Origin: Deltaproteobacteria bacterium
GTDB lineage: Bacteria > Bdellovibrionota > UBA1018 > UBA923
DNA: 14,394 nt
Direction: 5' to 3'
Assembly: GCA_016194725.1 (NCBI GenBank)
Contig: JACQAW010000090.1
Span: 1 to 14,394, forward strand
In this document: in pieces, positions 1-7,191 of the stretch
Layout of the letters: each line of letters opens with the position of its first letter
Position numbering within the stretch: position 1 is the stretch's first letter
Made by a program: the position numbers and the translations under genes
The notes under the pieces: model-generated
Databases searched by the model: none
What the model was told of the DNA's origin: nothing
Seen by the model: only the letters and a program-made list of their open reading frames with translations

Positions 1-265
1 CGCGTGAGCCGTTGGGCAGGCGCGCGTCGAGGCGTGGGTTTTCATCGTCGATTTTGCGGCCGACGAACTGCGCGATATTGCGCACGCAGGCCTGCAACGA
101 CTGCTCGTCGTGAAATTCGGCGTCGACGCGCTCGAGCAGACCGCGGCGCTCGACGAAGATCTCCTTCGGGCCGTTGACCAGCACTTCGCTGACCGACTCG
201 TCATCGAGATACTTTTTTACGGGCGCTAGAAAGCTTTCAACTGAATCTTCAAATACACTACTCAT
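1..265 (-). CDS. CpaF/TadA-type secretion ATPase, N-terminal part (cut by the window edge)
   Basis: The first 88 residues of a protein that continues beyond the left edge. The segment SEVLVNGPKEIFVERRG matches the N-terminal domain of the PulE/VirB11-like CpaF/TadA ATPases (typical form 'EILVNGP..vyVERgG'), and the following residues (FVGRKIDDENPRLDARLPNG) match the family's next conserved block. These hexameric cytoplasmic ATPases drive assembly of Flp/Tad pili or related type II/IV secretion machines. The Walker A and B motifs lie outside the window, so activity cannot be judged. The ATG is preceded by GAGG, which overlaps the TGA of the upstream cupredoxin-like gene. Only 14 bases separate the two genes, so they probably form one operon. 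VirB11-type relatives are a less likely alternative. Confidence 0.88.
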   Translation of the reverse strand, partial: MSSVFEDSVESFLAPVKKYLDDESVSEVLVNGPKEIFVERRGLLERVDAEFHDEQSLQACVRNIAQFVGRKIDDENPRLDARLPNGSR

Positions 266-279
266 TTTGCAGTGGTACC

Positions 280-1308
280 TCAGTCTTCAATCAGAGACCG
301 CAGCTCGGCTGCTCTCTTGGGTTCGTTGTTCCTGCCTGCATCCGGTGGTGGTGGCGGCGCGCTGGCCACTCCCCGCCCCGACTGCTCGGCAACCGGCGCT
401 TCACGCACGGTCAAAGTTCCTTCAATCGACTTCACGGGACAGTAAAAGCGGTAGTTGCCCGGTGCTTCGGGCACGAAGCTGATCTCTTCCACCTTGCCGG
501 GCAGAATGCCTTTGCGCAGGCCCCAGGTATCGAGCATGAAGCACATCGTGATCTTCGACGGCGTGGTCAGATAAATTTTAACCGGCACGTTCTGGGTGAC
601 GAAAATTCTGTTCGGAAAGTATCCGTAGTCACTGACGATCAGGCTGACTTCCTGCACGCCGGCACGCGAGCTCATCGCGCTGGCCGGGACCGGTGGATCT
701 ACTTTTGTTTCGGGTTCCGGTTCGGAATGGATTCCGAAGGCCGGACGTCCGAGCCGTTTATTAGAGGCCAGAATGGTTTCGCTGCGAGTCTCCGAGGCAC
801 GCTGGTTGGCATCGGCGTTGGTGAACGGTTTGGGTTCCATGACCTCTGAAGCCAACGGGGCCGCGCTCAAAGCAGCGCGCGTGGGCTGCGGGCTGACCGC
901 CGACGCAACCGCTTCGGGACGGACTTCAATCGGGCTTTGCTCAGCCGGAGAGGTGGCCGGCTCGCTGGCAATTTTGCGGCCCTGCCGCGTGGGTACGATT
1001 AGCGTGTTTTCGGCGACTTCACGATTCTGCAATCTTTCAACGCCTGGCACCAGGTCGTAGCCCTTGTCGTCGGCTACGCGGCCTTCGGCTTCATCGGGCC
1101 GGCTGAGGCGAAGTTCAGGACCGTTCTCGTCACCGTTTCCGTCGCCGGAGCGGCTATCGCGGGAAGAGTCATCATTGGACCGCTCGGTGCTCGAGTAAAC
1201 CTCGACATCGTCGACTCGATCCCTCGAGGCCGCGGCCACCGAAAGCACGCGCACCAGGCAGAGCCCCGCTAAAACCAACCCCAGAATCACAAGCGTCCGA
1301 CTGTTCAT
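280..1308 (-). CDS. Membrane-anchored or exported protein with C-terminal cupredoxin-like domain
   Basis: 342 residues. Residues 5-27 form one hydrophobic segment (signal anchor or signal peptide). About 190 residues rich in Ser, Asp, Glu, Pro and Ala follow and look disordered. Residues about 218-303 resemble a Cupredoxin_1 domain (VSDYGYFPNRIFV, LRKGILPGK, PGNYRFYCPV, EGTLTV). A Pro-rich tail ends the protein. Type I copper proteins use His, Cys, His and Met; here Cys290 is kept, the usual first His position reads TMCFML (Cys256, Met258), and the CPVKSIEG loop has no His. Copper binding is therefore doubtful or unusual. I start at the ATG directly before the hydrophobic segment. An upstream in-frame extension would add an arginine-rich stretch overlapping the divergent gene at 1375 and is rejected. 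The gene precedes the CpaF-like ATPase by 14 bases, so a role in the same envelope or pilus machine is possible. That role is inference. Confidence 0.8.
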   Translation of the reverse strand: MNSRTLVILGLVLAGLCLVRVLSVAAASRDRVDDVEVYSSTERSNDDSSRDSRSGDGNGDENGPELRLSRPDEAEGRVADDKGYDLVPGVERLQNREVAENTLIVPTRQGRKIASEPATSPAEQSPIEVRPEAVASAVSPQPTRAALSAAPLASEVMEPKPFTNADANQRASETRSETILASNKRLGRPAFGIHSEPEPETKVDPPVPASAMSSRAGVQEVSLIVSDYGYFPNRIFVTQNVPVKIYLTTPSKITMCFMLDTWGLRKGILPGKVEEISFVPEAPGNYRFYCPVKSIEGTLTVREAPVAEQSGRGVASAPPPPPDAGRNNEPKRAAELRSLIED

Positions 1309-1374
1309 ATGAACCCCATGAGGATAATCCCCTGTGTTCTTTTTCGGCTTCGAGCACGCTGAACATGAGGTTTT

Positions 1375-2295
1375 GTGAAAAACTTGCCCAGCTTGCCGGA
1401 AATTGTCTGGCGGTTGGCGGACCAAACACGCAAAATTGAAGAAGTGCCGGCTCTCATTGCGTTTCTTGCCACCTTTGCCCTCCACGCCGCCCAGGCACCG
1501 CTGCCTCGGGCCCCGGCAGTGCTTGCCCATTGGGTCGCGGCCGACGGTACGGTCGACACCAATCACGACGGCAGCGTGCGGGCCGAATGGACCTGGACCG
1601 AAAATCCGGCGCCACGTCGCAAAGCCGTCTTTGACGACCCCGATCCTACGCTCTCATTCGGCGGCCCGGCGCTGCGGGTTTACCTGCATACCCGGCATAT
1701 TCCGCAAGATTGGGTGCTGGCTAACACGGCCAGCGACGATGCCGCATTAATCACCTTGGAAAGGACGTCTGGGGGCGACCCGCGGCTGCGCCGGGTGGTG
1801 CTGGACGTGCACGCCGCGCTTACGACCATCGGTTTTACGTTCAGGGCGGGCAGCCAGCGCCGGCACGCGGTGCTGGTGCTTACCGTGCCCAGCGCGCCAC
1901 CTGAGTTGATTCCGCACAAAACCTGCGCCGATTTTCAGCTGCAGCCTTTTCAAAAAAAGGCGCCCGGCATCGGGCGGCATTTTTTTCTGGGCCTGGCGTG
2001 TGCTGAAGATGAGGGCCAGATTTATTTCCATGTCGTGCGCAGCAGCGACAGCCGCTGGGCCTACTCCAATGAAGAGGCGGCGCAGCCCGAGCTGCTTTTC
2101 AAAATCGACAAATCCGACAAGCGGCTTTTCAGCGGCCACAACGCGTATCTGGGCAGCAATAAATTCGCGGAGGATGGCAGGCTTTTCAAAATTCGCACTC
2201 GTGATCTCGAAGGGCGCCTTTCGGAACAGACCATTGTCTGCGCTCCGGGCGCGCCTTTGTGCAAAAAGACCCCGCTCTGGCGCGAACCGGAATAA
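1375..2295 (+). CDS. Exported protein of unknown function
   Basis: 306 residues from a GTG preceded by GAGG four bases upstream. I do not recognise the family. A hydrophobic stretch (ALIAFLATFALHAAQA, about residues 26-41) ending in an AQA-type cleavage site suggests a Sec signal peptide with a rather long n-region. A second in-frame GTG at 1444 would give a shorter leader without positive charges and without a good ribosome site. The mature part is soluble-looking, has no further membrane segment, and holds four cysteines as two separate single residues plus a close pair near the C-terminus (VCAPGAPLC), which could form a disulfide in the periplasm. It is divergent from the cupredoxin-like gene across 66 bases and convergent with the lipoprotein gene, leaving a 24-base gap. 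The reading frame is long, GC-rich at third positions like its neighbours, and probably real. Confidence 0.7.
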   Translation: MKNLPSLPEIVWRLADQTRKIEEVPALIAFLATFALHAAQAPLPRAPAVLAHWVAADGTVDTNHDGSVRAEWTWTENPAPRRKAVFDDPDPTLSFGGPALRVYLHTRHIPQDWVLANTASDDAALITLERTSGGDPRLRRVVLDVHAALTTIGFTFRAGSQRRHAVLVLTVPSAPPELIPHKTCADFQLQPFQKKAPGIGRHFFLGLACAEDEGQIYFHVVRSSDSRWAYSNEEAAQPELLFKIDKSDKRLFSGHNAYLGSNKFAEDGRLFKIRTRDLEGRLSEQTIVCAPGAPLCKKTPLWREPE

Positions 2296-2319
2296 GAACG
2301 CTGGCTGATGAGGCGCGGG

Positions 2320-2757
2320 CTATCTCGCGTCCACCGCGAACCAATGCACATTGCTCAGCATGCCGGCGTCCGTGCGCACGCGCCAATAGAGACGTCCGCC
2401 TGTGGTCATGCGATAGGGCAAGGCATTCTGGCTCACAGTTTTACGCAGTACGATCTGCGTGAAGTTGGCATCGGCGGCCACTTCGACGGTATAGACCGAA
2501 TCCGGAGCTGACTCGCTCCAGCTGAACACGATCACGCCTTGATCATAGGCCAGCTTATGGGCCGTAATCTCGTCACCGTCAGCCGGCGACATCAGCTTGG
2601 GGGGCGGCCCCGGTTTTTTGCGCGCGACATCAGCCTCAGCGGGGGTCTCAACCGCGCGCTCCCATTCCGCGGCGGTCGGGTCGGGGCGCAGTGGCCCCTT
2701 CGTCGAACATCCCACGGCCGCCAGCGCGATAAGCAGAATGCCCGCGATCCTAGTCAA
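2320..2757 (-). CDS. Lipoprotein with fibronectin type III-like domain
   Basis: 145 residues. The N-terminus has an Arg, a hydrophobic core and the lipobox AVGC with Cys17, so it should be lipidated and held at the membrane by the Lol/Lgt/Lsp pathway. After a Pro-rich linker, residues about 52-143 have the pattern seen in Fn3-like repeats of FecR-type and Leptospira/Bdellovibrio envelope proteins (LMSPADGDEI, VFSWSES, YTVEVAADANF, GGRLYWRVRTD). Only one such repeat is present, and no FecR domain is seen. The only suitable start is a TTG one base after the aconitase stop, with weak AAGAAG purines before it, so translation probably relies on ribosomes ending aconitase. Function unknown; envelope anchoring or binding is inference. 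Confidence 0.75.
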   Translation of the reverse strand: MTRIAGILLIALAAVGCSTKGPLRPDPTAAEWERAVETPAEADVARKKPGPPPKLMSPADGDEITAHKLAYDQGVIVFSWSESAPDSVYTVEVAADANFTQIVLRKTVSQNALPYRMTTGGRLYWRVRTDAGMLSNVHWFAVDAR

Positions 2758-2758
2758 T

Positions 2759-5041
2759 TTACTTCTTGTTGGCAGCCAGGGCTGAACCCGCTTTGAACCA
2801 CAAGACCTGCTCGGCCGTCATCGTGTGCTTGAGCTGAAAGCGGTCTTCCTGCCCATTCACGTGTTTCACGACGCAATCCACCAGGCTGCCCGGCGCAAGC
2901 GACGAAAGCCTCAGCAGCGAGATCTTGTCGCCTTCCTGAATCTTATCGTAGTCCTTGGGCTCGACAAAATTCAGCGGCAGCAGCCCCTGCTTCTTCAAGT
3001 TCGTTTCGTGAATACGCGCGAACGATCTGGTGATGATCGCCGCCGCTCCCAGAAAACGCGGGCTCATCGCGGCGTGCTCGCGGCTCGAGCCTTCGCCATA
3101 ATTCTCATCGCCCACCACCACCCAGCGCATGCCCTTGGCCTTGTACTCGCTGGCAACGGCCGGAATGGCCTGGCTGGCGGCACCGGTGAGCACGTTGTTG
3201 GTCTCGCCCGCCTTGCCGCTGAAGGCGTTGATAGCGCCAATGAACATGTTGTTGGAAATATTATCCAGGTGGCCGCGATACTTCAGCCACGGGCCTGCCG
3301 CCGAAATATGATCGGTCGTGCATTTGCCCTTGGCTTTGAGCAGCAACGGCAGCTCGAGATAATCTTTTCCGTCCCAGGGCGTAAAAGGCTTGAGCAGCTG
3401 CAGGCGGTCGCTCTTGGGCGAAACTTCGATTTGCACCTGGCTGCCATCGGCCGCCGGAACCTGATACCCGTCCAGGCTCGTCACGAAACCCTTGCGTGGC
3501 AGCTCGTCAGCCACTTCAGGCGGCTGCAGCCGGATCTTTTTGCCGTCTTTGGTTGTAAACTCGTCTTTGAGCGGATTGATGTCCAGGCGCCCGGCCAGCG
3601 CATAGGCCACGACGACTTCGGGACTCGCAATGAACGCCATCGTTTCCGGATTGGCGTCGTTACGCGCCGGAAAGTTGCGGTTGAACGAAGTGATGATCGA
3701 GTTCTTGTCGCCCGTCTTGATGTCGTCGCGTTTCCACTGGCCAATGCACGGCCCGCACGCGTTCGAAAGCACCAGCGCGCCGATGGCTTCCAGCTCTTTC
3801 ATCTGGCCATCGCGTTTGATCGTTTCGAAAATCTGGTTGCTGCCGGGCGAAACCATGAGCGAGATGCTCGCTTTGGCGCCGGCCTTCTGCGCCTGTTTAG
3901 CCACGTCGGCCGCGCGCCCCATGTCTTCGTACGAGGAGTTCGTGCACGAGCCAATCAGGGCCGCCTTCAGATCGAAGGGATAGCTGTTCTTTTTGGCATC
4001 GTCAGCCATGCGTGAGACGGGACGAGCCAGATCGGGCGTATGCGGACCCACCACGTGGGGCTCAAGCGCCGTAAGATCGATTTCGATGACGCGGTCGTAG
4101 AATTTTTCAGGGTTCTTTTCCACTTCAGCATCGGCCTGGAGCAACTCCATATTGGCGTCCGCAAGAGTCGCCAGCTCGCCGCGGCCGGTAGCCTTGAGAA
4201 ACTTGCCCATGCGCACGTCATAGGGAAACAGCGACGTGGTCGCGCCATGCTCTGCACCCATGTTCGTGATGGTCGCCTTGCCGGTGCAGCTGATGCTCTC
4301 GCAGCCCGGGCCGAAATATTCCACGATGTGATTCGTTCCGCCTTTGACGGTGAGAATTTCGCAGACTTTCAGAATCACGTCTTTGGGGCTGGTCCAGCCG
4401 CCCATTTTTCCGGTCAGCTTCACGCCAATGAGCTTTGGATACTTCACTTCCCAGGGCAGACCCGACATGACTTCGGCCGCATCAGCGCCGCCGACACCGC
4501 AGGCGATCATGCATAGCCCGCCGCCGTTTGGCGTGTGGCTGTCGGTGCCAATGAGCATCTGGCCCGGAAAGCCGTACTGTTCGATGACGACTTGATGAAT
4601 GATGCCGGCGCCCGGACCCCAGAAGCCGATGCCGTATTTATTGCAGGCAGAGCGCAGAAAGTCGTAGACCTCGCGGTTTTCGGTATTGGCCGTGGTGTTG
4701 TCCGAAGCCGCACCTTTATAGGCACGTATCAAATGGTCACAATGCACGCTCGAAGGCACGGCTGCGGCATCGCGGCCTGACTGCATGAACTGCAGCAAGG
4801 CCATCTGCGCGGTAGCGTCCTGCATGGTTACGCGGTCTGGCCGCAGGCGCAGGGTGCTGGCGCCAGGCTTGAGCTCCTGCCCGCTGGCATCATCGAGATG
4901 GCCAAGCAATATCTTCTCGGCCAAAGTCAGGTGCTCGCGGCCCAATCGCTTCTTCACCGTTTCCAGATTTTTTCGAATCAGGCTGTAGGTCGCCTTGACC
5001 ATTTCTTGAGTTGTTTCGACGGTTACTTTGGATTGAGCCAT
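2759..5041 (-). CDS. acn: Aconitate hydratase (mitochondrial-type aconitase)
   Basis: 760 residues, the usual size for this subfamily. It interconverts citrate and isocitrate through cis-aconitate in the TCA cycle, in the cytoplasm, using a [4Fe-4S] cluster. The three cluster cysteines are visible: Cys366 in GSCTNSSYEDM, and Cys429 and Cys432 in NACGPCIGQW. The active-site DSH (167-169), the SFNRNF block (452-457), the catalytic GSSREH (651-656) and the ITRSFARIHETN swivel-domain block (670-681) are all intact. SFNRNFPARNDANPETMAF is much closer to mitochondrial aconitase than to E. coli AcnA or AcnB. The ATG is preceded by GGAGG eight bases upstream, which decides the start over an in-frame upstream ATG at 5137 that would lie inside the divergent PilZ gene. 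A lipoprotein gene follows immediately. The 52-base divergent gap must hold the promoter; TGGTATGAA on the minus strand is a possible extended -10. Confidence 0.97.
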   Translation of the reverse strand: MAQSKVTVETTQEMVKATYSLIRKNLETVKKRLGREHLTLAEKILLGHLDDASGQELKPGASTLRLRPDRVTMQDATAQMALLQFMQSGRDAAAVPSSVHCDHLIRAYKGAASDNTTANTENREVYDFLRSACNKYGIGFWGPGAGIIHQVVIEQYGFPGQMLIGTDSHTPNGGGLCMIACGVGGADAAEVMSGLPWEVKYPKLIGVKLTGKMGGWTSPKDVILKVCEILTVKGGTNHIVEYFGPGCESISCTGKATITNMGAEHGATTSLFPYDVRMGKFLKATGRGELATLADANMELLQADAEVEKNPEKFYDRVIEIDLTALEPHVVGPHTPDLARPVSRMADDAKKNSYPFDLKAALIGSCTNSSYEDMGRAADVAKQAQKAGAKASISLMVSPGSNQIFETIKRDGQMKELEAIGALVLSNACGPCIGQWKRDDIKTGDKNSIITSFNRNFPARNDANPETMAFIASPEVVVAYALAGRLDINPLKDEFTTKDGKKIRLQPPEVADELPRKGFVTSLDGYQVPAADGSQVQIEVSPKSDRLQLLKPFTPWDGKDYLELPLLLKAKGKCTTDHISAAGPWLKYRGHLDNISNNMFIGAINAFSGKAGETNNVLTGAASQAIPAVASEYKAKGMRWVVVGDENYGEGSSREHAAMSPRFLGAAAIITRSFARIHETNLKKQGLLPLNFVEPKDYDKIQEGDKISLLRLSSLAPGSLVDCVVKHVNGQEDRFQLKHTMTAEQVLWFKAGSALAANKK

Positions 5042-5093
5042 GATGGAATCCTCCGGATTTCTGTGTACTCTATTCATACCATAAGGGAAAAAA

Positions 5094-5825
5094 ATGGCCA
5101 CCAACAGCTTTTCACCTCGGTTCATAAAAGCGCGCATCGGGTTTACCTATGAAGGCCGCCAGTATACTGCTGGCGAGTTCCTTATCAATTCGCGCGGCGT
5201 GCCCGGCTTTGCATGGAGCGCGTTTGATCCGATGGAAAATCTGGGAAAGCGCGTGCAGGTGATGGCTCACGTGCTCAGCTCCACTCCGTGGGACTTCCAA
5301 TGCATCGCCTTGATCAGCTGTGAGCAAAGTGGTGTCGGCGCCGGAACCAGCCTGGGCTTTGATTTTCTGATCGCCGGCGACGACCAAATCAAACTCGATG
5401 CCGCGATCGAGGTCGAGGGAGTTTTGCCCGACTTCGTGCGCAAGTATCCGCGCATCCATTACAATCCCGCCGTGCCCGTGTTCCCCTCGCACGCCATCGT
5501 GCGCTTCTTTTATAACAAGGAAGACATCGCGGTAAGCTGCGATCTCGACAATCTTTCGCCAACAGGCGTGCAGGTCGTCACCGAAGACAACCGCACCGGC
5601 TCGTTGCTGCCCAACGAAACCGTCCGGTTGCAAATCCAGCCCCGCGGCCCGTGGCTGCGCCAGATCCAGGTCAACGCGCAGGTCAAACGGGTTATACACG
5701 GCATCGATCCCATGACCGGCAATACGCGCCGTTACTTCGGCTTGGGAATCGCGGCGTTTTCGGCCGAGGCGAAAGTGAACTTCACCGACCTGCTGCGCCA
5801 GATCATCTCGCAGGCCAAACGTTAA
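5094..5825 (+). CDS. PilZ-domain c-di-GMP receptor protein
   Basis: 243 residues. The C-terminal half (about 115-243) is a PilZ domain. It has the c-di-GMP contact motif RxxxR as R116-K-Y-P-R120 and the second motif NxSxxG as N153-L-S155-P-T-G158, with the usual spacing, followed by the YFGLGIAAF strand. Both motifs are intact, so it is expected to bind c-di-GMP. Residues 1-110 form a separate soluble domain with no family I recognise. It could be a YcgR-like N-terminal domain, as in many PilZ proteins that act on motility or pili. There is no signal peptide, so it should be cytoplasmic. AGGGAA sits a few bases before the ATG. It is divergent from aconitase and ends in a four-base overlap with the convergent small membrane-protein gene. 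Confidence 0.9.
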   Translation: MATNSFSPRFIKARIGFTYEGRQYTAGEFLINSRGVPGFAWSAFDPMENLGKRVQVMAHVLSSTPWDFQCIALISCEQSGVGAGTSLGFDFLIAGDDQIKLDAAIEVEGVLPDFVRKYPRIHYNPAVPVFPSHAIVRFFYNKEDIAVSCDLDNLSPTGVQVVTEDNRTGSLLPNETVRLQIQPRGPWLRQIQVNAQVKRVIHGIDPMTGNTRRYFGLGIAAFSAEAKVNFTDLLRQIISQAKR

Positions 5826-6073
5826 TTCGGAACGTGGTGAAACTCGGCTTCGAGAGTCTGAGGCTGGCCGGCAGCCGATTCTTTTTGGGCAGTAACCCGG
5901 TTGTCGGTCGCGCCACGGCCGACCGCTACGCGACGTCGCCCGCCAAGCAGGGACGAGGCAAGCATAAAAACCCCGAAACAAACAGCCAGCACGAGCAACA
6001 CAGGCACGAGCAAAACCAGCAGCAGCGGATTGCCGGTACGGATAACTTTGAAATTGCTGGCCGAGGCGCGCAT
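5822..6073 (-). CDS. Small single-pass membrane protein, unknown function
   Basis: 83 residues. A short basic N-terminus (KVIRTG) leads into one long hydrophobic segment (about 16-42, NPLLLVLLVPVLLVLAV and on), then GGRRR and a polar tail. The Arg cluster after the segment suggests the C-terminus stays in the cytoplasm. I do not recognise a family. It starts 12 bases after the stop of the 199-residue gene; the purine run GGTGAGG lies almost on top of the ATG, so re-initiation by ribosomes from the upstream gene is likely. Its TAA shares the TTAA at 5822-5825 with the stop of the PilZ gene on the other strand. The strong membrane profile supports it as a real gene. Confidence 0.65.
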   Translation of the reverse strand: MRASASNFKVIRTGNPLLLVLLVPVLLVLAVCFGVFMLASSLLGGRRRVAVGRGATDNRVTAQKESAAGQPQTLEAEFHHVPN

Positions 6074-6085
6074 GCCTCACCTATA

Positions 6086-6685
6086 TCAGGCTTCGACGGT
6101 ATTTTCACCCAGAAGATACGACACCACCTGAGCGTGCGGACAGCTGCCAACGCAGGCTTCGCGGGCGCTTTCAGCCCCTTGCTTCAGGCCCATCATCTGG
6201 TCGTAGGTAAAAATAAGCGCGGCCCACGCCCGCGTCATTACGGGATGAACGAAGACGATATACTCCAGCGCAGTAGACAGCTCGACAGCCGACACACCCA
6301 GCGCCAGAGGCGGAATGCCGCCCATGATCCGTTCTTCGTCCATGCCTTCGAGCGAACGCAAAAAACCAGGAAAAACCCCGTCGCACATCTGGCGGCAATC
6401 GTCGAGCCTGCCACGCGTGGGCAGCGACAGCTCGCCGTTGCCCAAAGCGTCCAAGCTAAGCTTAGACGCTCCTGAGCCCAGCACCGTGAACCAAACAATG
6501 CCCGGGCGAATGGGATCGCGAAAATACATGTGCGTGTACTCCGCCTCGATTGCACGCTCCTTCAAATCGGCGATCAGCTTGGCGCCGCTGTGCCCGATAA
6601 GTTCGCCGTCTTCGATCGCGAGCTCGAACAGCGTTTGTTTGGAGGTCAGGTCGAGAATATTTGCGGGAGTCAGTGCGTTTTCCAT
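6086..6685 (-). CDS. Conserved-looking protein of unknown function with two CxxxC pairs
   Basis: 199 residues; no family recognised. It is mixed helix/strand in appearance, with no signal peptide and no clear membrane segment, so probably cytoplasmic. Two cysteine pairs stand out: Cys97-x3-Cys101 and Cys178-x3-Cys182, the latter followed by Pro-His184. That spacing could bind a metal or form redox pairs, but no known zinc or iron-sulfur signature fits. Codon use matches the neighbouring core genes. AAGGA lies only one base before the ATG, closer than normal, and no alternative start is nearby. It is divergent from crcB across 89 bases and is followed by the small membrane-protein gene as a two-gene operon. 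Confidence 0.72.
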   Translation of the reverse strand: MENALTPANILDLTSKQTLFELAIEDGELIGHSGAKLIADLKERAIEAEYTHMYFRDPIRPGIVWFTVLGSGASKLSLDALGNGELSLPTRGRLDDCRQMCDGVFPGFLRSLEGMDEERIMGGIPPLALGVSAVELSTALEYIVFVHPVMTRAWAALIFTYDQMMGLKQGAESAREACVGSCPHAQVVSYLLGENTVEA

Positions 6686-6761
6686 ATCCTTTATTTAGCC
6701 ACGGTACGGGCATGGCCGCGAGACAGCGAAATTTGCCGGCGATTATTTGCCGCAAGCGGGC

Positions 6762-6767
6762 TATACT
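6762..6767 (+). promoter_or_regulatory. Candidate -10 element for crcB
   Basis: TATACT (five of six bases of the sigma-70 -10 consensus) ends seven bases before the crcB ATG. A transcript from it would start at or next to the ATG, giving a leaderless or nearly leaderless message. No convincing -35 is seen at 16-18 bases. No fluoride riboswitch consensus is visible upstream. Confidence 0.35.
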
Positions 6768-6774
6768 TCAAGGC

Positions 6775-7146
6775 ATGCAAACCGTTCTGATCTCGCTGGC
6801 TGGCATCTTCGGGGTACTGGGCAGGTATTTCATGAGCCTTGGAGTCACGCGCCTGGCGGGCCCGGGCTTCCCTTTTGCCACTGTCCTGATCAACGTCCTG
6901 GGAAGCTTTTTAATCGGCGTGGTTTACGTCCTCGGAGCCGAAAAGGCTGCGATCTCCGAGACCACTCGGGTCGCTTTGATGGTCGGGTTCATGGGTGGGT
7001 TTACGACCTTTTCCTCGTTTGCGCTCGAGACGGTGCGCCTGTTTGAGGGGGGGCAGCTGGGGCTGGCTGTCGTGAACGTGTTAGTGTCGGTGGTGCTTTG
7101 CCTCGGAGCGGTCGCGTTTGGGCTTTTTTTGGCTAGAGCGGTTTAG
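6775..7146 (+). CDS. crcB: Fluoride ion channel CrcB/Fluc
   Basis: 123 residues, normal for the family. Fluc channels are dual-topology dimers of four-helix subunits in the inner membrane that let fluoride leak out of the cell. Visible hallmarks are GVLGRY (13-18), the pore Asn40 in INVLGSFLIG, and the GGFTTFSSFALE segment (74-85) that holds the central sodium site and the Phe residues. Four hydrophobic segments are clear. The ATG at 6775 fits the family N-terminus; an in-frame extension upstream to 6661 would add non-membrane sequence and overlap the divergent gene. AAGG is only one base from the ATG, so initiation may not depend on a normal ribosome site. It is a single-gene crcB, convergent with RNase D, with 45 bases between the stop codons. 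Confidence 0.95.
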   Translation: MQTVLISLAGIFGVLGRYFMSLGVTRLAGPGFPFATVLINVLGSFLIGVVYVLGAEKAAISETTRVALMVGFMGGFTTFSSFALETVRLFEGGQLGLAVVNVLVSVVLCLGAVAFGLFLARAV

Positions 7147-7191
7147 GGGGAAAAACCGAAAGACCGAAAAAACCCCACCCAAGCCCTCACT

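Noticed and set aside
1309..1566. N-terminal extension of the cupredoxin-like protein to 1566
   Set aside because: It would put basic, non-membrane sequence before the signal anchor and overlap the divergent gene; the ATG at 1308 fits much better.
2825..4015. A 396-codon open frame on the plus strand inside aconitase
   Set aside because: It is antisense to an intact, fully motif-supported aconitase, has no family resemblance, and is the expected shadow of GC-rich coding sequence.
5112..6080. A 322-codon minus-strand frame opposite the PilZ gene
   Set aside because: It overlaps both a PilZ gene with intact motifs and the small membrane-protein gene, and shows no domain.
6686..6774. Possible fluoride riboswitch upstream of crcB
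   Set aside because: The conserved riboswitch core is not present in the 89-base gap, and the best -10 sits too close to the ATG to leave room for one.
7139..7180. CGGTTT/AAACCG inverted arms around the crcB stop as a bidirectional terminator
   Set aside because: The stem is short and no T-run follows on either strand.
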